DNA of 64,000 nucleotides from an uncultured Dorea sp. (GTDB lineage: Bacteria > Bacillota > Clostridia > Lachnospirales > Lachnospiraceae), in the NCBI GenBank assembly GCA_910580235.1, contig CAJTVU010000001.1:310001-374000 (forward strand), read 5' to 3'. The notes beneath the pieces were generated by a model. It did no database searches, was not told the DNA's origin, and worked only from the letters and a program-made list of their open reading frames with translations. How positions within the stretch are numbered: position 1 is the first letter of the stretch; the number at the start of each line of letters is the position of its first letter. Shown here in pieces: positions 35,687 to 43,798 of this stretch. The position numbers were made by a program, and so were the translations under genes.

Positions 35687-36508
35687 CCCCAAAAGGCTCC
35701 GCATCAGTTAGCAGAACTGCTGTTGTATACGGGAATTATGCAAAGAGGATCAGAGATATTCTGTAGGCTTTGTAAAATAATTTACGATTTGTTTTCTATG
35801 GACATAGATATCTTTTATAATAAAACATCCCAGGCAAAACAAATATAGCATGTCCGCATATGCCGTACGACCATATTCTGCGAAATAATTACCCATAGCG
35901 TGTATCACGACAGGGACAAATAAGGTGTGGCTGCTGGCCAGAAAATAGACGAATATACCGTTAAAAATAATCCCCCATCCAAGCAATCCGACCATATTCA
36001 GAAGCGTTTCCCTCCAATTACTTCCGTTTAGAACAGCAGGGACAATAGCATGAACAATTCCGAACATACATCCTGTCAAAAAAAAGGAAAATATAACACC
36101 AGCCTTCCTTAATCTCTGATAGATATATCCCCGGAACACCACTTCTTCCGCGAAGGAGACAATTATAACATTGTATAAAAAAATGTAAAGCCCTCTAAGG
36201 GAAACATCCTGACATATAAAAAAGGAAAGAAGCAAAAACAAAGCCGCCAAAAGACAAATCTTTCTATTTTCTCTTTCAATACATAACGTACTTTTTATCG
36301 TTCCATAAAAAACAGTCAAAATAAGAAATGCGGGCAGACAAAGAAGAAGATCCATCCCTGCCCGTCTCCCAATAGTGTCACCAGACACTTCTGCCAAAGG
36401 CACTATAAGATCATGATGAAAATAGTAAGAACTGACGAGCCAAACGCACACCATCCAGATAAGGCAAGCTAGAATAACCTCACCGACCAGAAAAAACTTA
36501 TTTTTCAT
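35687..36508. repeat. Long duplication, copy B (CPBP gene plus downstream flank)
   Basis: Nearly identical to 20364-21465 without the MITE. A 16-bp seed of the left boundary (CCCCAAAAGGCTCCGC) also occurs at 31197-31212 next to the Fic gene start, suggesting a recurrent breakpoint. Confidence 0.9.
35750..36508 (-). CDS. CPBP-family intramembrane metalloprotease (copy B, intact)
   Basis: A 252-residue protein virtually identical to the copy at 20725 except at both ends. It carries motif 1 AEEVVFRGYIYQRLR, motif 2 GCMFGIVHAI and motif 3 VIHAMGNYF, and retains the native C-terminus IYVHRKQIVNYFTKPTEYL that copy A lost to the MITE. It is last in the row of minus-strand genes starting with the RiPP operon, but a terminator at 36613-36640 separates it from the ABC exporter. 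Confidence 0.86.
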   Translation of the reverse strand: MKNKFFLVGEVILACLIWMVCVWLVSSYYFHHDLIVPLAEVSGDTIGRRAGMDLLLCLPAFLILTVFYGTIKSTLCIERENRKICLLAALFLLLSFFICQDVSLRGLYIFLYNVIIVSFAEEVVFRGYIYQRLRKAGVIFSFFLTGCMFGIVHAIVPAVLNGSNWRETLLNMVGLLGWGIIFNGIFVYFLASSHTLFVPVVIHAMGNYFAEYGRTAYADMLYLFCLGCFIIKDIYVHRKQIVNYFTKPTEYL

Positions 36509-36612
36509 ACATCCACGTATAATCCAATCATGTTAGGAAGTGATTGGACCTTCCTTTCTCCCAGATTCTTCTGGGTAATCCACTCTCTATCTCTCTAAAA
36601 TTCCTTATTTTT

Positions 36613-36640
36613 AGAAAAAAAGGGGTTCATTATTCACCCC
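36613..36640 (-). terminator. Rho-independent terminator after the ABC exporter
   Basis: On the minus strand GGGGTGAATAATGAACCCC is followed by a run of seven T. It directly follows the stop codon of the permease at 36641. Confidence 0.8.
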
Positions 36641-37333
36641 TTATTCTTCTCTGACAAAAACAACAAAAGCCATTATTATCGCAACAAATCCTACTACAAG
36701 ATTCACGATACATTGGGCTAGCAGAGAGTGGCTCGCTGCCTGATATGTCGAAATATAGCTGCCGTAAAAAGTATATTTACCTAATATAGATAAAAAAGCG
36801 CTGCTACTTTCGTGTACCATAGACAATTTATAGAAAAATATATTAAAAAGTATCATAAGCACAGCTGCCATCGCCGTTTTCGAAAAACTCCTGCACAATA
36901 TCCCGATCAGCACTAATATTTCTGTATATGCCCAGACGAGGCAAAATGGTACTATATACATATTCTCTATGTTTTCAGAGGATAAAAATATTGAGGGCTT
37001 CGACAATGTAAGGCCAAGAACGTAAGAAATAAAACAACAAGAAACTGCAAGAAAGCTACTGATTATTTTACCAATAAAAATCTTCTCTCTTTTTGCTCCA
37101 CTGACCAATATATAAATCAAAGTCCTATCGCTATACTCATTAACCCAAATACTACCGACTAACATGCTTGATAACAAAGGGAAAAAAACTGACATTATAG
37201 CGACCTGGCTTCCCCATACATCGTCAAGCACAATATTAATAATGACTCCTAAAAAAAATCCGGCAATAAGCGAAGCTCCCACCAGCACATTGCGCGCCAA
37301 CTTACAAAGCTCAGAATATAAGATATGCTTCAC
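36641..37333 (-). CDS. ABC-2-type permease subunit (second of two)
   Basis: A 230-residue protein with six predicted transmembrane segments and ILYSELCKLARNVLVGASL at the start, like Bcr/lantibiotic-immunity permeases. A GTG start at 37331-37333 with GGGAGG upstream overlaps the TGA of the preceding permease as GTGA. This resolves the 35-codon extension of the longer frame. It forms a three-gene exporter with 37330 and 38044. Confidence 0.8.
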   Translation of the reverse strand: MKHILYSELCKLARNVLVGASLIAGFFLGVIINIVLDDVWGSQVAIMSVFFPLLSSMLVGSIWVNEYSDRTLIYILVSGAKREKIFIGKIISSFLAVSCCFISYVLGLTLSKPSIFLSSENIENMYIVPFCLVWAYTEILVLIGILCRSFSKTAMAAVLMILFNIFFYKLSMVHESSSAFLSILGKYTFYGSYISTYQAASHSLLAQCIVNLVVGFVAIIMAFVVFVREE

Positions 37334-38031
37334 AATAATACCTCCCGCCTTGAAAATATTATTCCTGCTGTCAGCAAAACAATTAGAATCACTATACTCA
37401 GCAAAACAGTATTTGTATTTAAAGGAGACATATTCCACGTATACATTTCTTCAAAGATATCCCAGACTGTATAATTTTTATATCCAATAGGGAACGCTGA
37501 AAAGGAAAAGGGCAGAACAACCGCCATCACATAAGTTAGCGCCCTGCTCCGAGTCAGAATACAAAACAATATTAAAAATGCCGAGATAAATAAAACTATT
37601 ATATAAAAAGCAACATAACGTTTAAAGAGAGCAATAGCATCTAAAACACCCGCCATCTTTCCCGTCATAAAAAATGCAATTACAATATTCAAAATAAAGT
37701 CAATCAGTAAAATGCTCGCGGCGCTAATCAACAATGCTATCAGCTTATTTACGAAAATCCTCCTTCTCCCAGCAAAAGGTATTATATTCTTGTACGTACG
37801 ATACGAAAAATCAGATCCAAATATTGACGAGGAAATAAAGCCCATCAATATAAATGAAACCACAGAATCTGAGTTATTCTTCAAAAAAACTTCGGGTGTC
37901 GTATTATAAAAAATCTCCAGATTTACAGACGTTAAAAACCCAAAAATCGTGTAGAAGTACAAAACAAAGACAACAGCTCTCACTTGTTTGTCTTTTATCA
38001 ATTTTAAACCCTCATGAAAAAGAATACTCAC
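37330..38031 (-). CDS. ABC-2-type permease subunit (first of two)
   Basis: A 233-residue protein with about six transmembrane helices (LIKDKQVRAVVFVLYFYTIFG; SFILMGFISSSIFGSDFSYRTYKNIIPFAG typical of ABC-2/ABC2_membrane_4 permeases). It lies 12 bp downstream of the ATPase gene. Paired permeases plus a BcrA-like ATPase are the layout of lantibiotic-immunity (LanFEG) or YydIJ-type exporters. Confidence 0.82.
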   Translation of the reverse strand: MSILFHEGLKLIKDKQVRAVVFVLYFYTIFGFLTSVNLEIFYNTTPEVFLKNNSDSVVSFILMGFISSSIFGSDFSYRTYKNIIPFAGRRRIFVNKLIALLISAASILLIDFILNIVIAFFMTGKMAGVLDAIALFKRYVAFYIIVLFISAFLILFCILTRSRALTYVMAVVLPFSFSAFPIGYKNYTVWDIFEEMYTWNMSPLNTNTVLLSIVILIVLLTAGIIFSRREVLL

Positions 38032-38043
38032 AATACTTCTCCT

Positions 38044-38958
38044 TTACTTTTCATCAGCTTCACTAATAAATTTCAATACATACTGCTCTAATGTCCCTGC
38101 CTTCTTATACATATCATTAACAATTATCTTATTTTGGGAAAAAATCGTCATCAGCTCATTTATACTAATCGCACTTTCATTTATACACAGCTCCTCATCC
38201 TGTAAAGTAACATAAATCCCGCGATCTTTTAATAGCTCTATCCCTTCGTTTATTTTATCCACCTTCACGTGCACCGTCGTAATAAGACCACTTCTAATCT
38301 TATCTATCTTTTCTTCCTTTATTAATCTTCCGTTCTTTATGATGCCGACCTTGTTAATAACGTGCTCTAACTCTGACATATAATGGCTACAGATTAAAAA
38401 GGTAATCCCATATTTGCTGTTAAGTGTTTTAATCAAATCCCGTAAATCTATAATACCTTCTGGATCCAGCCCATTCGTTGGCTCATCCAAAACAATCAAC
38501 TCAGGATCTGTCAATAAGGCCCTCGCTATTCCCAAACGTTGCTTCATTCCAAGAGAAAAATTCCGTACTTTTTTTCTGCCTGTGTCTTTTAGCCCAACTA
38601 ATTCCAACAGACGATTAATCTTTTGGACATCATACACATCACATAATATTGCATGGACTTTTAAATTCTCATAGGCGCTCATATAAGGATAAAATGCTGG
38701 CTGCTCGACTATCCCACTCATCTTTTCTCTGATGGATCGTATCTGCACATCATCATTTTGGATCCCACAAATAAAAAATCTGCCCGATGAAGGATTCGAC
38801 AGGCCAAATAAAATTTTAATAAGCGTTGTCTTGCCGGCTCCATTCTTCCCCACTAATCCATAAATATCACCTTTGCTAATAGTCATATCAACATGATCCA
38901 GCACCTCTTGTTTGTGATATCGTTTACATATATCCGATATAACTACAATCGACTCCAT
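38044..38958 (-). CDS. BcrA/LanF-like ABC transporter ATPase
   Basis: A 304-residue ATPase with Walker A GKNGAGKTT, signature FSLGMKQRLGIARALL, Walker B LIVLDEPTNGLDPEG and H-loop ICSHYMSELE. The C-terminal 80-residue extension is typical of bacitracin/lantibiotic resistance ATPases. It is the first gene of a three-gene exporter directly following operator site 5. It is a candidate exporter or immunity system for the RiPP product encoded just upstream. Confidence 0.88.
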   Translation of the reverse strand: MESIVVISDICKRYHKQEVLDHVDMTISKGDIYGLVGKNGAGKTTLIKILFGLSNPSSGRFFICGIQNDDVQIRSIREKMSGIVEQPAFYPYMSAYENLKVHAILCDVYDVQKINRLLELVGLKDTGRKKVRNFSLGMKQRLGIARALLTDPELIVLDEPTNGLDPEGIIDLRDLIKTLNSKYGITFLICSHYMSELEHVINKVGIIKNGRLIKEEKIDKIRSGLITTVHVKVDKINEGIELLKDRGIYVTLQDEELCINESAISINELMTIFSQNKIIVNDMYKKAGTLEQYVLKFISEADEK

Positions 38959-39011
38959 CTTATACCTCCACTATGACTTCTCCTTAAAAACTCTCTTATA
39001 AATAACACGCC

Positions 39012-39200
39012 CTAAAATTGAGAGCGCTTGTTAAATCTATTCCGTATGTGTGACATACGGATTAAAAACATAATAAAACCGATTACGGATATGATCCATC
39101 CGTATTTCCAAAACAGAAAAGCAATCGCAGAAAGGATAAATAACCCTCCCGAAAAAATATATTTTTTTCCGACAATTATATATTTGATGTAAATCTTATC
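39012..39200 (-). pseudogene. DUF3784-like gene, C-terminal fragment
   Basis: The frame reads VGKKYIFSGGLFILSAIAFLF and then the same C-terminus as the intact gene at 27933 (IRMSHIxNRFNK). Its 5' half has been replaced by the operator-site-5 block. A recombination breakpoint lies at about 39175. Confidence 0.75.
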
Positions 39201-39227
39201 ATAAAAACTACAAAATTCGACATTGTT

Positions 39228-39256
39228 GTAAAAATCATACAATTTTATGTAAAAAC
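39228..39256 (-). promoter_or_regulatory. LytTR-like operator/promoter, site 5
   Basis: GTAAAAAT at 39228-39235 and GTAAAAAC at 39249-39256 on the + strand are 21 bp apart. On the minus strand the AATTTTGTAG block and a TATGAT hexamer follow. It is positioned upstream of the DUF3784 fragment and the BcrA-like exporter operon (38958-36641). Confidence 0.68.
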
Positions 39257-39298
39257 TTTTCTATATCCGATATAAAACCTTTTCTAAGCGACTAAAAT

Positions 39299-39328
39299 GG
39301 CGGCCATAAAACGCTCTTTATAGCCGCC
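39299..39328 (-). terminator. Conserved GGCGGC/GCCGCC hairpin, third copy
   Basis: GGCGGC at 39299-39304 pairs with GCCGCC at 39323-39328, extended by ATAAA/TTTAT. It sits 30 bp after the end of the CPBP-fusion gene and before operator site 5, so it likely separates the RiPP operon from the exporter cassette. Confidence 0.5.
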
Positions 39329-39358
39329 ACAACATTTTATACTTTGCGCTTGAAAGTA

Positions 39359-40534
39359 TTACTTTCCATTTTTATCTGAATAGCAACTACCCTCAGTATA
39401 CAAGGAGACATACGTATATCCCCCTCCAAATCCCATATAATAATCATCGAACCCAAGCGCTACGATTGCTCCTGTTGTCCCTCCTGTAAAGACTAATCCG
39501 CTCAGAGCCGCTCTATACGTCCATCTATTTGCTCTATACTGCGATTTCGTCAAGCCCAGTCTCACTTCGCATTGTCTCGCTGCATAACGCCCCGCCTGAT
39601 AAGCAGCTCCCATTAGCCCGACCGCACCAACCACTATCCCAGTAACCGCAGCCGTTGTAGTAACGTTCCAAACTTGCGGCTTACTTAGCTCTTCCTCGAT
39701 AAGCCTGTCTAATCTATCAGATGCCTGTGCATGCATTGACACCATCATAAGCATAGTCCCTACAAGAATTAGGACTGTAAATCTTTTTAATAATTTTTTG
39801 CCATAACTGTTCCTTCTTGCATCTGTTTTTTTATTATTTACAAAGAAATATACAAATACACCAATAGCAATAGCGACCCCGTACCATTTATAAGAATAGT
39901 CCATAACCGCGTGCACCAATATTGGCACTAGCAATGTTCGGCTTCTTTCCTCTAAATATATAAAAAAATAGCCCGATATGATCCCTCCTCCGATAGTGCT
40001 CAAGATCGCTATCATTGCTTTCTCTAAAGACAGTTGTTCATGTACGATTGGCAGGACTGCATGACCCATTCCAAAAAAGGCCCCGCTAATTAAAATAGCG
40101 CCTTTGCGATGGATCGGCGCAAGTAAGTTGTACGCATACCCACGGAAAATAAACTCTTCACAAAATCCGATCAAAAACGTATAGAACAATATTTTATAAG
40201 TCCCCCTGATACTATAGTCCGCATACAGAAGCCAGAAAATCAACAATGAAAGGATTAGCACAAAGCATACTTTTAACGAGGCAAGAGAAAGCTTGAGTAC
40301 AGAAAGCCTTCGCCAGCAAAGAGCTACTATAATCACGGGAATTACACACATGCCTGCTATATCCCCCAATGCCCTTATCTTTATATTTTCATAATTAACC
40401 GATTCCATCGGGATTGTAAGACCCTTTTCAAACAAAAATCCTTCAACCAAAAACAGATTGGCCAGGTGTAAGATCAGCACCGCTATAACTATTATAACTG
40501 TTTTTGCATCTGCATTTTTCATTTTTATGTCCAT
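39359..40534 (-). CDS. CPBP protease fused to a copy of the small exported protein
   Basis: A 391-residue frame. Residues 1-235 form a CPBP protease (motif 1 FCEEFIFRGYAYNLL, motif 2 GAFFGMGHAVLP, motif 3 ILVHAVMDY). Residues 243-391 are nearly identical to the 157-residue exported protein at 25122. At the junction, the small gene's own ATG is still present but leads to a stop after five codons, because its A tract is one base shorter (6 instead of 7 A), which brings the small gene into the protease frame. Near the C-terminus a solitary MITE end (39390-39410) replaces about 47 bp, changing the tail to VSLYTEGSCYSDKNGK. The fusion may be recent and accidental. Confidence 0.8.
   Translation of the reverse strand: MDIKMKNADAKTVIIVIAVLILHLANLFLVEGFLFEKGLTIPMESVNYENIKIRALGDIAGMCVIPVIIVALCWRRLSVLKLSLASLKVCFVLILSLLIFWLLYADYSIRGTYKILFYTFLIGFCEEFIFRGYAYNLLAPIHRKGAILISGAFFGMGHAVLPIVHEQLSLEKAMIAILSTIGGGIISGYFFIYLEERSRTLLVPILVHAVMDYSYKWYGVAIAIGVFVYFFVNNKKTDARRNSYGKKLLKRFTVLILVGTMLMMVSMHAQASDRLDRLIEEELSKPQVWNVTTTAAVTGIVVGAVGLMGAAYQAGRYAARQCEVRLGLTKSQYRANRWTYRAALSGLVFTGGTTGAIVALGFDDYYMGFGGGYTYVSLYTEGSCYSDKNGK
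39390..39410. repeat. Solitary MITE end inside the fusion gene
   Basis: CCCTCAGTATACAAGGAGAC with TA before it (39388-39389) matches the MITE terminus. The bases between the YTY and YSDKNGK codons of the intact copy are missing, so a deletion accompanied insertion or excision. Confidence 0.7.
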
Positions 40535-40586
40535 CTCGTCCTGCCCTCCTCGATGCCAATATCAACCCTTTTCCCAATTTAATGCT

Positions 40587-42239
40587 TCAATTTAAAAACT
40601 GCTCTGAATACTTCTTCGCTTCTTCAACAATTTCCGTTGGAAAGCTAAACGATTCCAAAAGCCTAATTGCATTTTTCTTCTTACAGACACCGCGATGTAT
40701 CTTATAATCAAAAATCAGCTTCCCGTCTCTAGGTTCCTCACAAAAATAAAAATTTTCATAATGAGTATCTTTTAATAAATCAATCAATTCCAAATCATGC
40801 GAAGCTACTATAGCCATACAATCTTTATTATCTAAGTACTTTAATATGGCTGCGGATGCCGCAACTCGTTCTTGTGTATTCGTTCCCTTTAAAATCTCAT
40901 CAATAAATGCTATGACTAACTGCTTGCTGCTAATTGCTCGAATGATTCTTCTCAACGATTTTACTTCTCGTACAAAATAGCTTTCGCCTGCCAACAGATC
41001 ATCTCTAATCGCCATTGATGAATATATCTCTCCAGCAGGGATTTCTGCAGCCTTTGCCGTACATGTATGAATACTTAATGCTAAAATTTCATTAATAGCG
41101 ATCGCTTTAATAAATGTTGATTTACCAGAGGCATTCGAGCCTGTAATAATACAGCCTGATTGCAGGCAAAAATCATTACATACAGGATCATCTAGCAATG
41201 GATTATATAATTCTTTATACAAAATCTCGGCTTTATCATGAAATTCAGGCAGACAGTACCTTCCTACGCTTTGGCGGAACGATGCGACCGAAATAGCCGT
41301 ATCGATCTCCCCTATTAATAACATCAGTTCAAAAATATGTTCAATATTCTTTTGTATCTGCTTTAACACTCTATTATAAAATACAAAATCAAATAAAAAT
41401 GCTCCTGTCAGATATAAAGCGCCTATTTCCATAAAATCTGCAATATAACGTTTTTGATATCTCACATTTATGAATAACATTGAGCGTGATAATTTATGAA
41501 CAACCTTATCATCATTTTTAAATTCATTAAAAATATTTAAAGCGTCATAAGATGAAAATTCAGAACCTATGTGCAATACACTCGCAATTGCGGAAATTAG
41601 ATCCATATTGATCTCATACTTACTTTTCATTAAGGCATATACGTTCAAATTAATCAAAAATGAAACTGCAGCTACGGCATATACATAAATATTATGAAAG
41701 ACAAATACACTCCCTATAGCCAAAAATAGAACTATTTGCAAAAGGTAAAAAGTCCATATTTTCGGTACTAAGAACCCCTCAACATTATTCAAAAAAGAGG
41801 TTATGTAGTAATTACTCTCCCTTTTTCCTAATTTTACCAAACTTTTTTGAACATCAATCCGATCGCTTTCATTATCATTAAAAAACTGCACTTTTTCTTC
41901 AAAATCGTTCAATTTGCCTTTATCAAATTTTATATTTCGCAATTTTTTGTATAAACACTGTTCTCCTAACGAAGAATTGCAAGCATTAATCCTTCGGAAA
42001 ATATCATCCATATTTAAATCATTCCATGTTATATCATCAATATTCTCTTCATCGTTCTCTTCATATAGCTCTTTCCACAAAAGCTGGATCTCTTCAAAAT
42101 CACAATTTTTATCTTCCGGTTTTATTCCAAAACCTTCTTTTAGTTTATCTTCAATTTGATTTTTGTTTAAAAATTGCTTATATACATAGCCAACAAGCAA
42201 CGCAACAATTGCTCCTCCCCAAATAATCATATTTTCCAT
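40587..42239 (-). CDS. Membrane-anchored MutS-like ATPase
   Basis: A 550-residue protein with an N-terminal transmembrane helix (IIWGGAIVALLVGYVY), a MutS-core-like helical region, two further hydrophobic stretches (about residues 165-205) and a C-terminal MutS-V ATPase. Walker A is GSNASGKST, the conserved loop is SIHTCTAKAAE, Walker B is VIAFIDEIL with KGTNTQERVAAS after it, and the H-loop is VASHDLELI. The DNA-binding mismatch-recognition domain of MutS is absent. Proteins of this type occur in Firmicutes with no settled function. Its position in a putative RiPP operon is unusual and suggests a role in production, export or immunity. Confidence 0.83.
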   Translation of the reverse strand: MENMIIWGGAIVALLVGYVYKQFLNKNQIEDKLKEGFGIKPEDKNCDFEEIQLLWKELYEENDEENIDDITWNDLNMDDIFRRINACNSSLGEQCLYKKLRNIKFDKGKLNDFEEKVQFFNDNESDRIDVQKSLVKLGKRESNYYITSFLNNVEGFLVPKIWTFYLLQIVLFLAIGSVFVFHNIYVYAVAAVSFLINLNVYALMKSKYEINMDLISAIASVLHIGSEFSSYDALNIFNEFKNDDKVVHKLSRSMLFINVRYQKRYIADFMEIGALYLTGAFLFDFVFYNRVLKQIQKNIEHIFELMLLIGEIDTAISVASFRQSVGRYCLPEFHDKAEILYKELYNPLLDDPVCNDFCLQSGCIITGSNASGKSTFIKAIAINEILALSIHTCTAKAAEIPAGEIYSSMAIRDDLLAGESYFVREVKSLRRIIRAISSKQLVIAFIDEILKGTNTQERVAASAAILKYLDNKDCMAIVASHDLELIDLLKDTHYENFYFCEEPRDGKLIFDYKIHRGVCKKKNAIRLLESFSFPTEIVEEAKKYSEQFLN

Positions 42240-42592
42240 TGTTTTTCTCCTTTGCGAAAACTATATTTATTCAAAAATTCGCGTGCAAACATTAATCCCA
42301 GAATATTAATACTAAATAATATTGGGCTATAAATAACAAAAACTATAAAATGCAACTTATTGTAGGAAGAAAAAAAACGTATGCATAAGCATAAGCATAT
42401 TAATATATTCCATATTCCCACAATAGTTAAATAATGATTTCTTATAATACTTTTTTTGTAAAATATTATAACTGAAGCATTTCCCAACATAATATATATG
42501 TACCATTTTTCTAAAACCAAAATCATTATACAAATACTTGAAAATACCATACAGATATAAAACATATAAATTTTGTGCTTCTTTTCCCTCAT
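42227..42592 (-). CDS. Small polytopic membrane protein of unknown function
   Basis: A 121-residue protein with four hydrophobic segments (YMFYICMVFSSICIMILVL, WYIYIMLGNASVIIFY, IVGIWNILICLCLCI, IVFVIYSPILFSINILGLM) and charged ends. I do not recognise a family. It overlaps the MutS-like gene by 13 bp and abuts the M50 gene (1 bp gap), so it is translated with them. It could be an immunity protein for the operon's peptide product. Confidence 0.6.
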   Translation of the reverse strand: MREKKHKIYMFYICMVFSSICIMILVLEKWYIYIMLGNASVIIFYKKSIIRNHYLTIVGIWNILICLCLCIRFFSSYNKLHFIVFVIYSPILFSINILGLMFAREFLNKYSFRKGEKQWKI

Positions 42593-43531
42593 TTATATAA
42601 CACCTCTAAAAAGACTTAAAAGCAAAATTAGAAAATAAGAAAACCTTATGAATTTTCCAACTGTAAATTTATAATCTCCCTTTTCCCAAAGCTGCTTAGA
42701 TTTTATTTTTATTATTTCTTCTTTTTCCTGCTCTTGCAACAATTCAATCAAAATACGAAATCCGTCTGTATCACTCCAAATAGCACTATTACCACATGCT
42801 AGCATTATATTGATTAAAAATATTAGCAACAAGTATACTCTATATTTACTGTTAATCCCCACGCTAAGTATTATACTTATGCCTGCAACTTGCAAATGCC
42901 AAAGAATTCCTGCCAAATATAAAATTATTTTTTGCCTCTTACTTGGAGTAATCTTTCCCCATGATAATTTGGTATAGCCATGAAGAAATATTCCTTTTAT
43001 ACCCATACCTATTTTAAATACAACGGCTCCATCCGAAACAGCGATAATGGCATGTGCAAATTCATGCACTAACAGAGAGACCCCTAGAATAATCGTAATT
43101 GTAACCACCGCAACAACTGGGCTACCTATCATCCACGTAAATACTTTTGTAGTATCAACTAGAAAGTTCCTTTTTATTAATAGCATAATCCCTATTATAA
43201 ATATTGGTATTGACAGATAAGTTAATTCCATCCTAATGATATTAATAAATTTCTTTAAAACACTATTTTCATGAAATTCACAAGTATTTATCCTAAGTTT
43301 ATCTTTTTGCAAAAGAAATTTTTTTTCTCTAAAAAAGCAGTATAATTTTTTCAAGTCTACTTCTGAATAACCGCAATATTTTTTCATTATATCACTTATC
43401 GTTTTTCCACTCCAAAACATCTGAAGAATCTTGAATTCTTCCAATCCAATAATATACATATTATTAGTTTTGTAATTATAAATAATAACGTTTTCATCAC
43501 TCTTATTTATTATTTTGATATCATACTTCAT
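42593..43531 (-). CDS. M50-type peptide zinc metalloprotease with PqqD/RRE-like N-terminus
   Basis: A 312-residue protein. Residues 1-75 resemble a PqqD-like RiPP recognition element (NMYIIGLEEFKILQMFWSGK, DLKKLYCFFREKKFLL), and the rest is a site-2-protease-like membrane domain. The zinc site VHEFAHAII gives HExxH, and the second ligand region is probably SDTDGFRI or nearby. The arrangement matches the putative peptide zinc metalloprotease group typified by YydH of Bacillus. It should bind the leader of the adjacent 45-aa peptide and cleave it in the membrane. It is separated from the precursor by a stem-loop. Confidence 0.78.
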   Translation of the reverse strand: MKYDIKIINKSDENVIIYNYKTNNMYIIGLEEFKILQMFWSGKTISDIMKKYCGYSEVDLKKLYCFFREKKFLLQKDKLRINTCEFHENSVLKKFINIIRMELTYLSIPIFIIGIMLLIKRNFLVDTTKVFTWMIGSPVVAVVTITIILGVSLLVHEFAHAIIAVSDGAVVFKIGMGIKGIFLHGYTKLSWGKITPSKRQKIILYLAGILWHLQVAGISIILSVGINSKYRVYLLLIFLINIMLACGNSAIWSDTDGFRILIELLQEQEKEEIIKIKSKQLWEKGDYKFTVGKFIRFSYFLILLLSLFRGVI

Positions 43532-43551
43532 TCAAAATGCCCTTAACTGCA

Positions 43552-43577
43552 GGGAGCAGCCTTAAAAGGCTACTCCC
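43552..43577 (-). terminator. Intra-operon stem-loop after the precursor gene
   Basis: On the minus strand GGGAGTAGCC is followed by a loop TTTTAA and GGCTGCTCCC. No long U-tract follows, so it is likely to attenuate or protect the mRNA, giving more precursor than processing enzymes, as in many RiPP operons. Confidence 0.65.
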
Positions 43578-43598
43578 TCACTAATTCTTTGCAAATTC

Positions 43599-43736
43599 CT
43601 ACACTGCAAATGTCAATGTCCAAAATTGCCCAGCCCAATACGCCCCGTCTCCATTTAACGACAGTTCTTTTTCTTCGCTTACATTCCAGTCAAATTCCTT
43701 TTCGTCTACAAGCCCCAAATTCTCCTGATTTTCCAT
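43599..43736 (-). CDS. Candidate RiPP precursor peptide, 45 aa
   Basis: A short gene with a strong ribosome site (AAAGGAG, 7-8 bases before the ATG). The N-terminal part is acidic and leader-like (MENQENLGLVDEKEFDWNV..). After a NGDG hinge the C-terminus becomes hydrophobic and aromatic (AYWAGQFWTLTFAV). There is no Cys, so thiazolines or lanthionines from cysteine are impossible; Thr and Ser are few. Thioamide, amidine, methylation or C-terminal modification are possible. It lies between ycaO and the M50/RRE protease, with a stem-loop after it. The precursor assignment is inference from position and composition. Confidence 0.68.
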   Translation of the reverse strand: MENQENLGLVDEKEFDWNVSEEKELSLNGDGAYWAGQFWTLTFAV

Positions 43737-43769
43737 ATTTTTTCTCCTTTCTTAAAAATTTATATGTAC

Positions 43770-43783
43770 TTACTCTAGAGTAA
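43770..43783. promoter_or_regulatory. Perfect palindrome upstream of the precursor gene
   Basis: TTACTCTAGAGTAA is a 14-bp perfect palindrome in the 62-bp gap between the ycaO stop and the precursor start. It may be a regulator-binding site or simply an RNA hairpin. There is no direct evidence for either. Confidence 0.4.
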
Positions 43784-43798
43784 TGCATATATCATATA

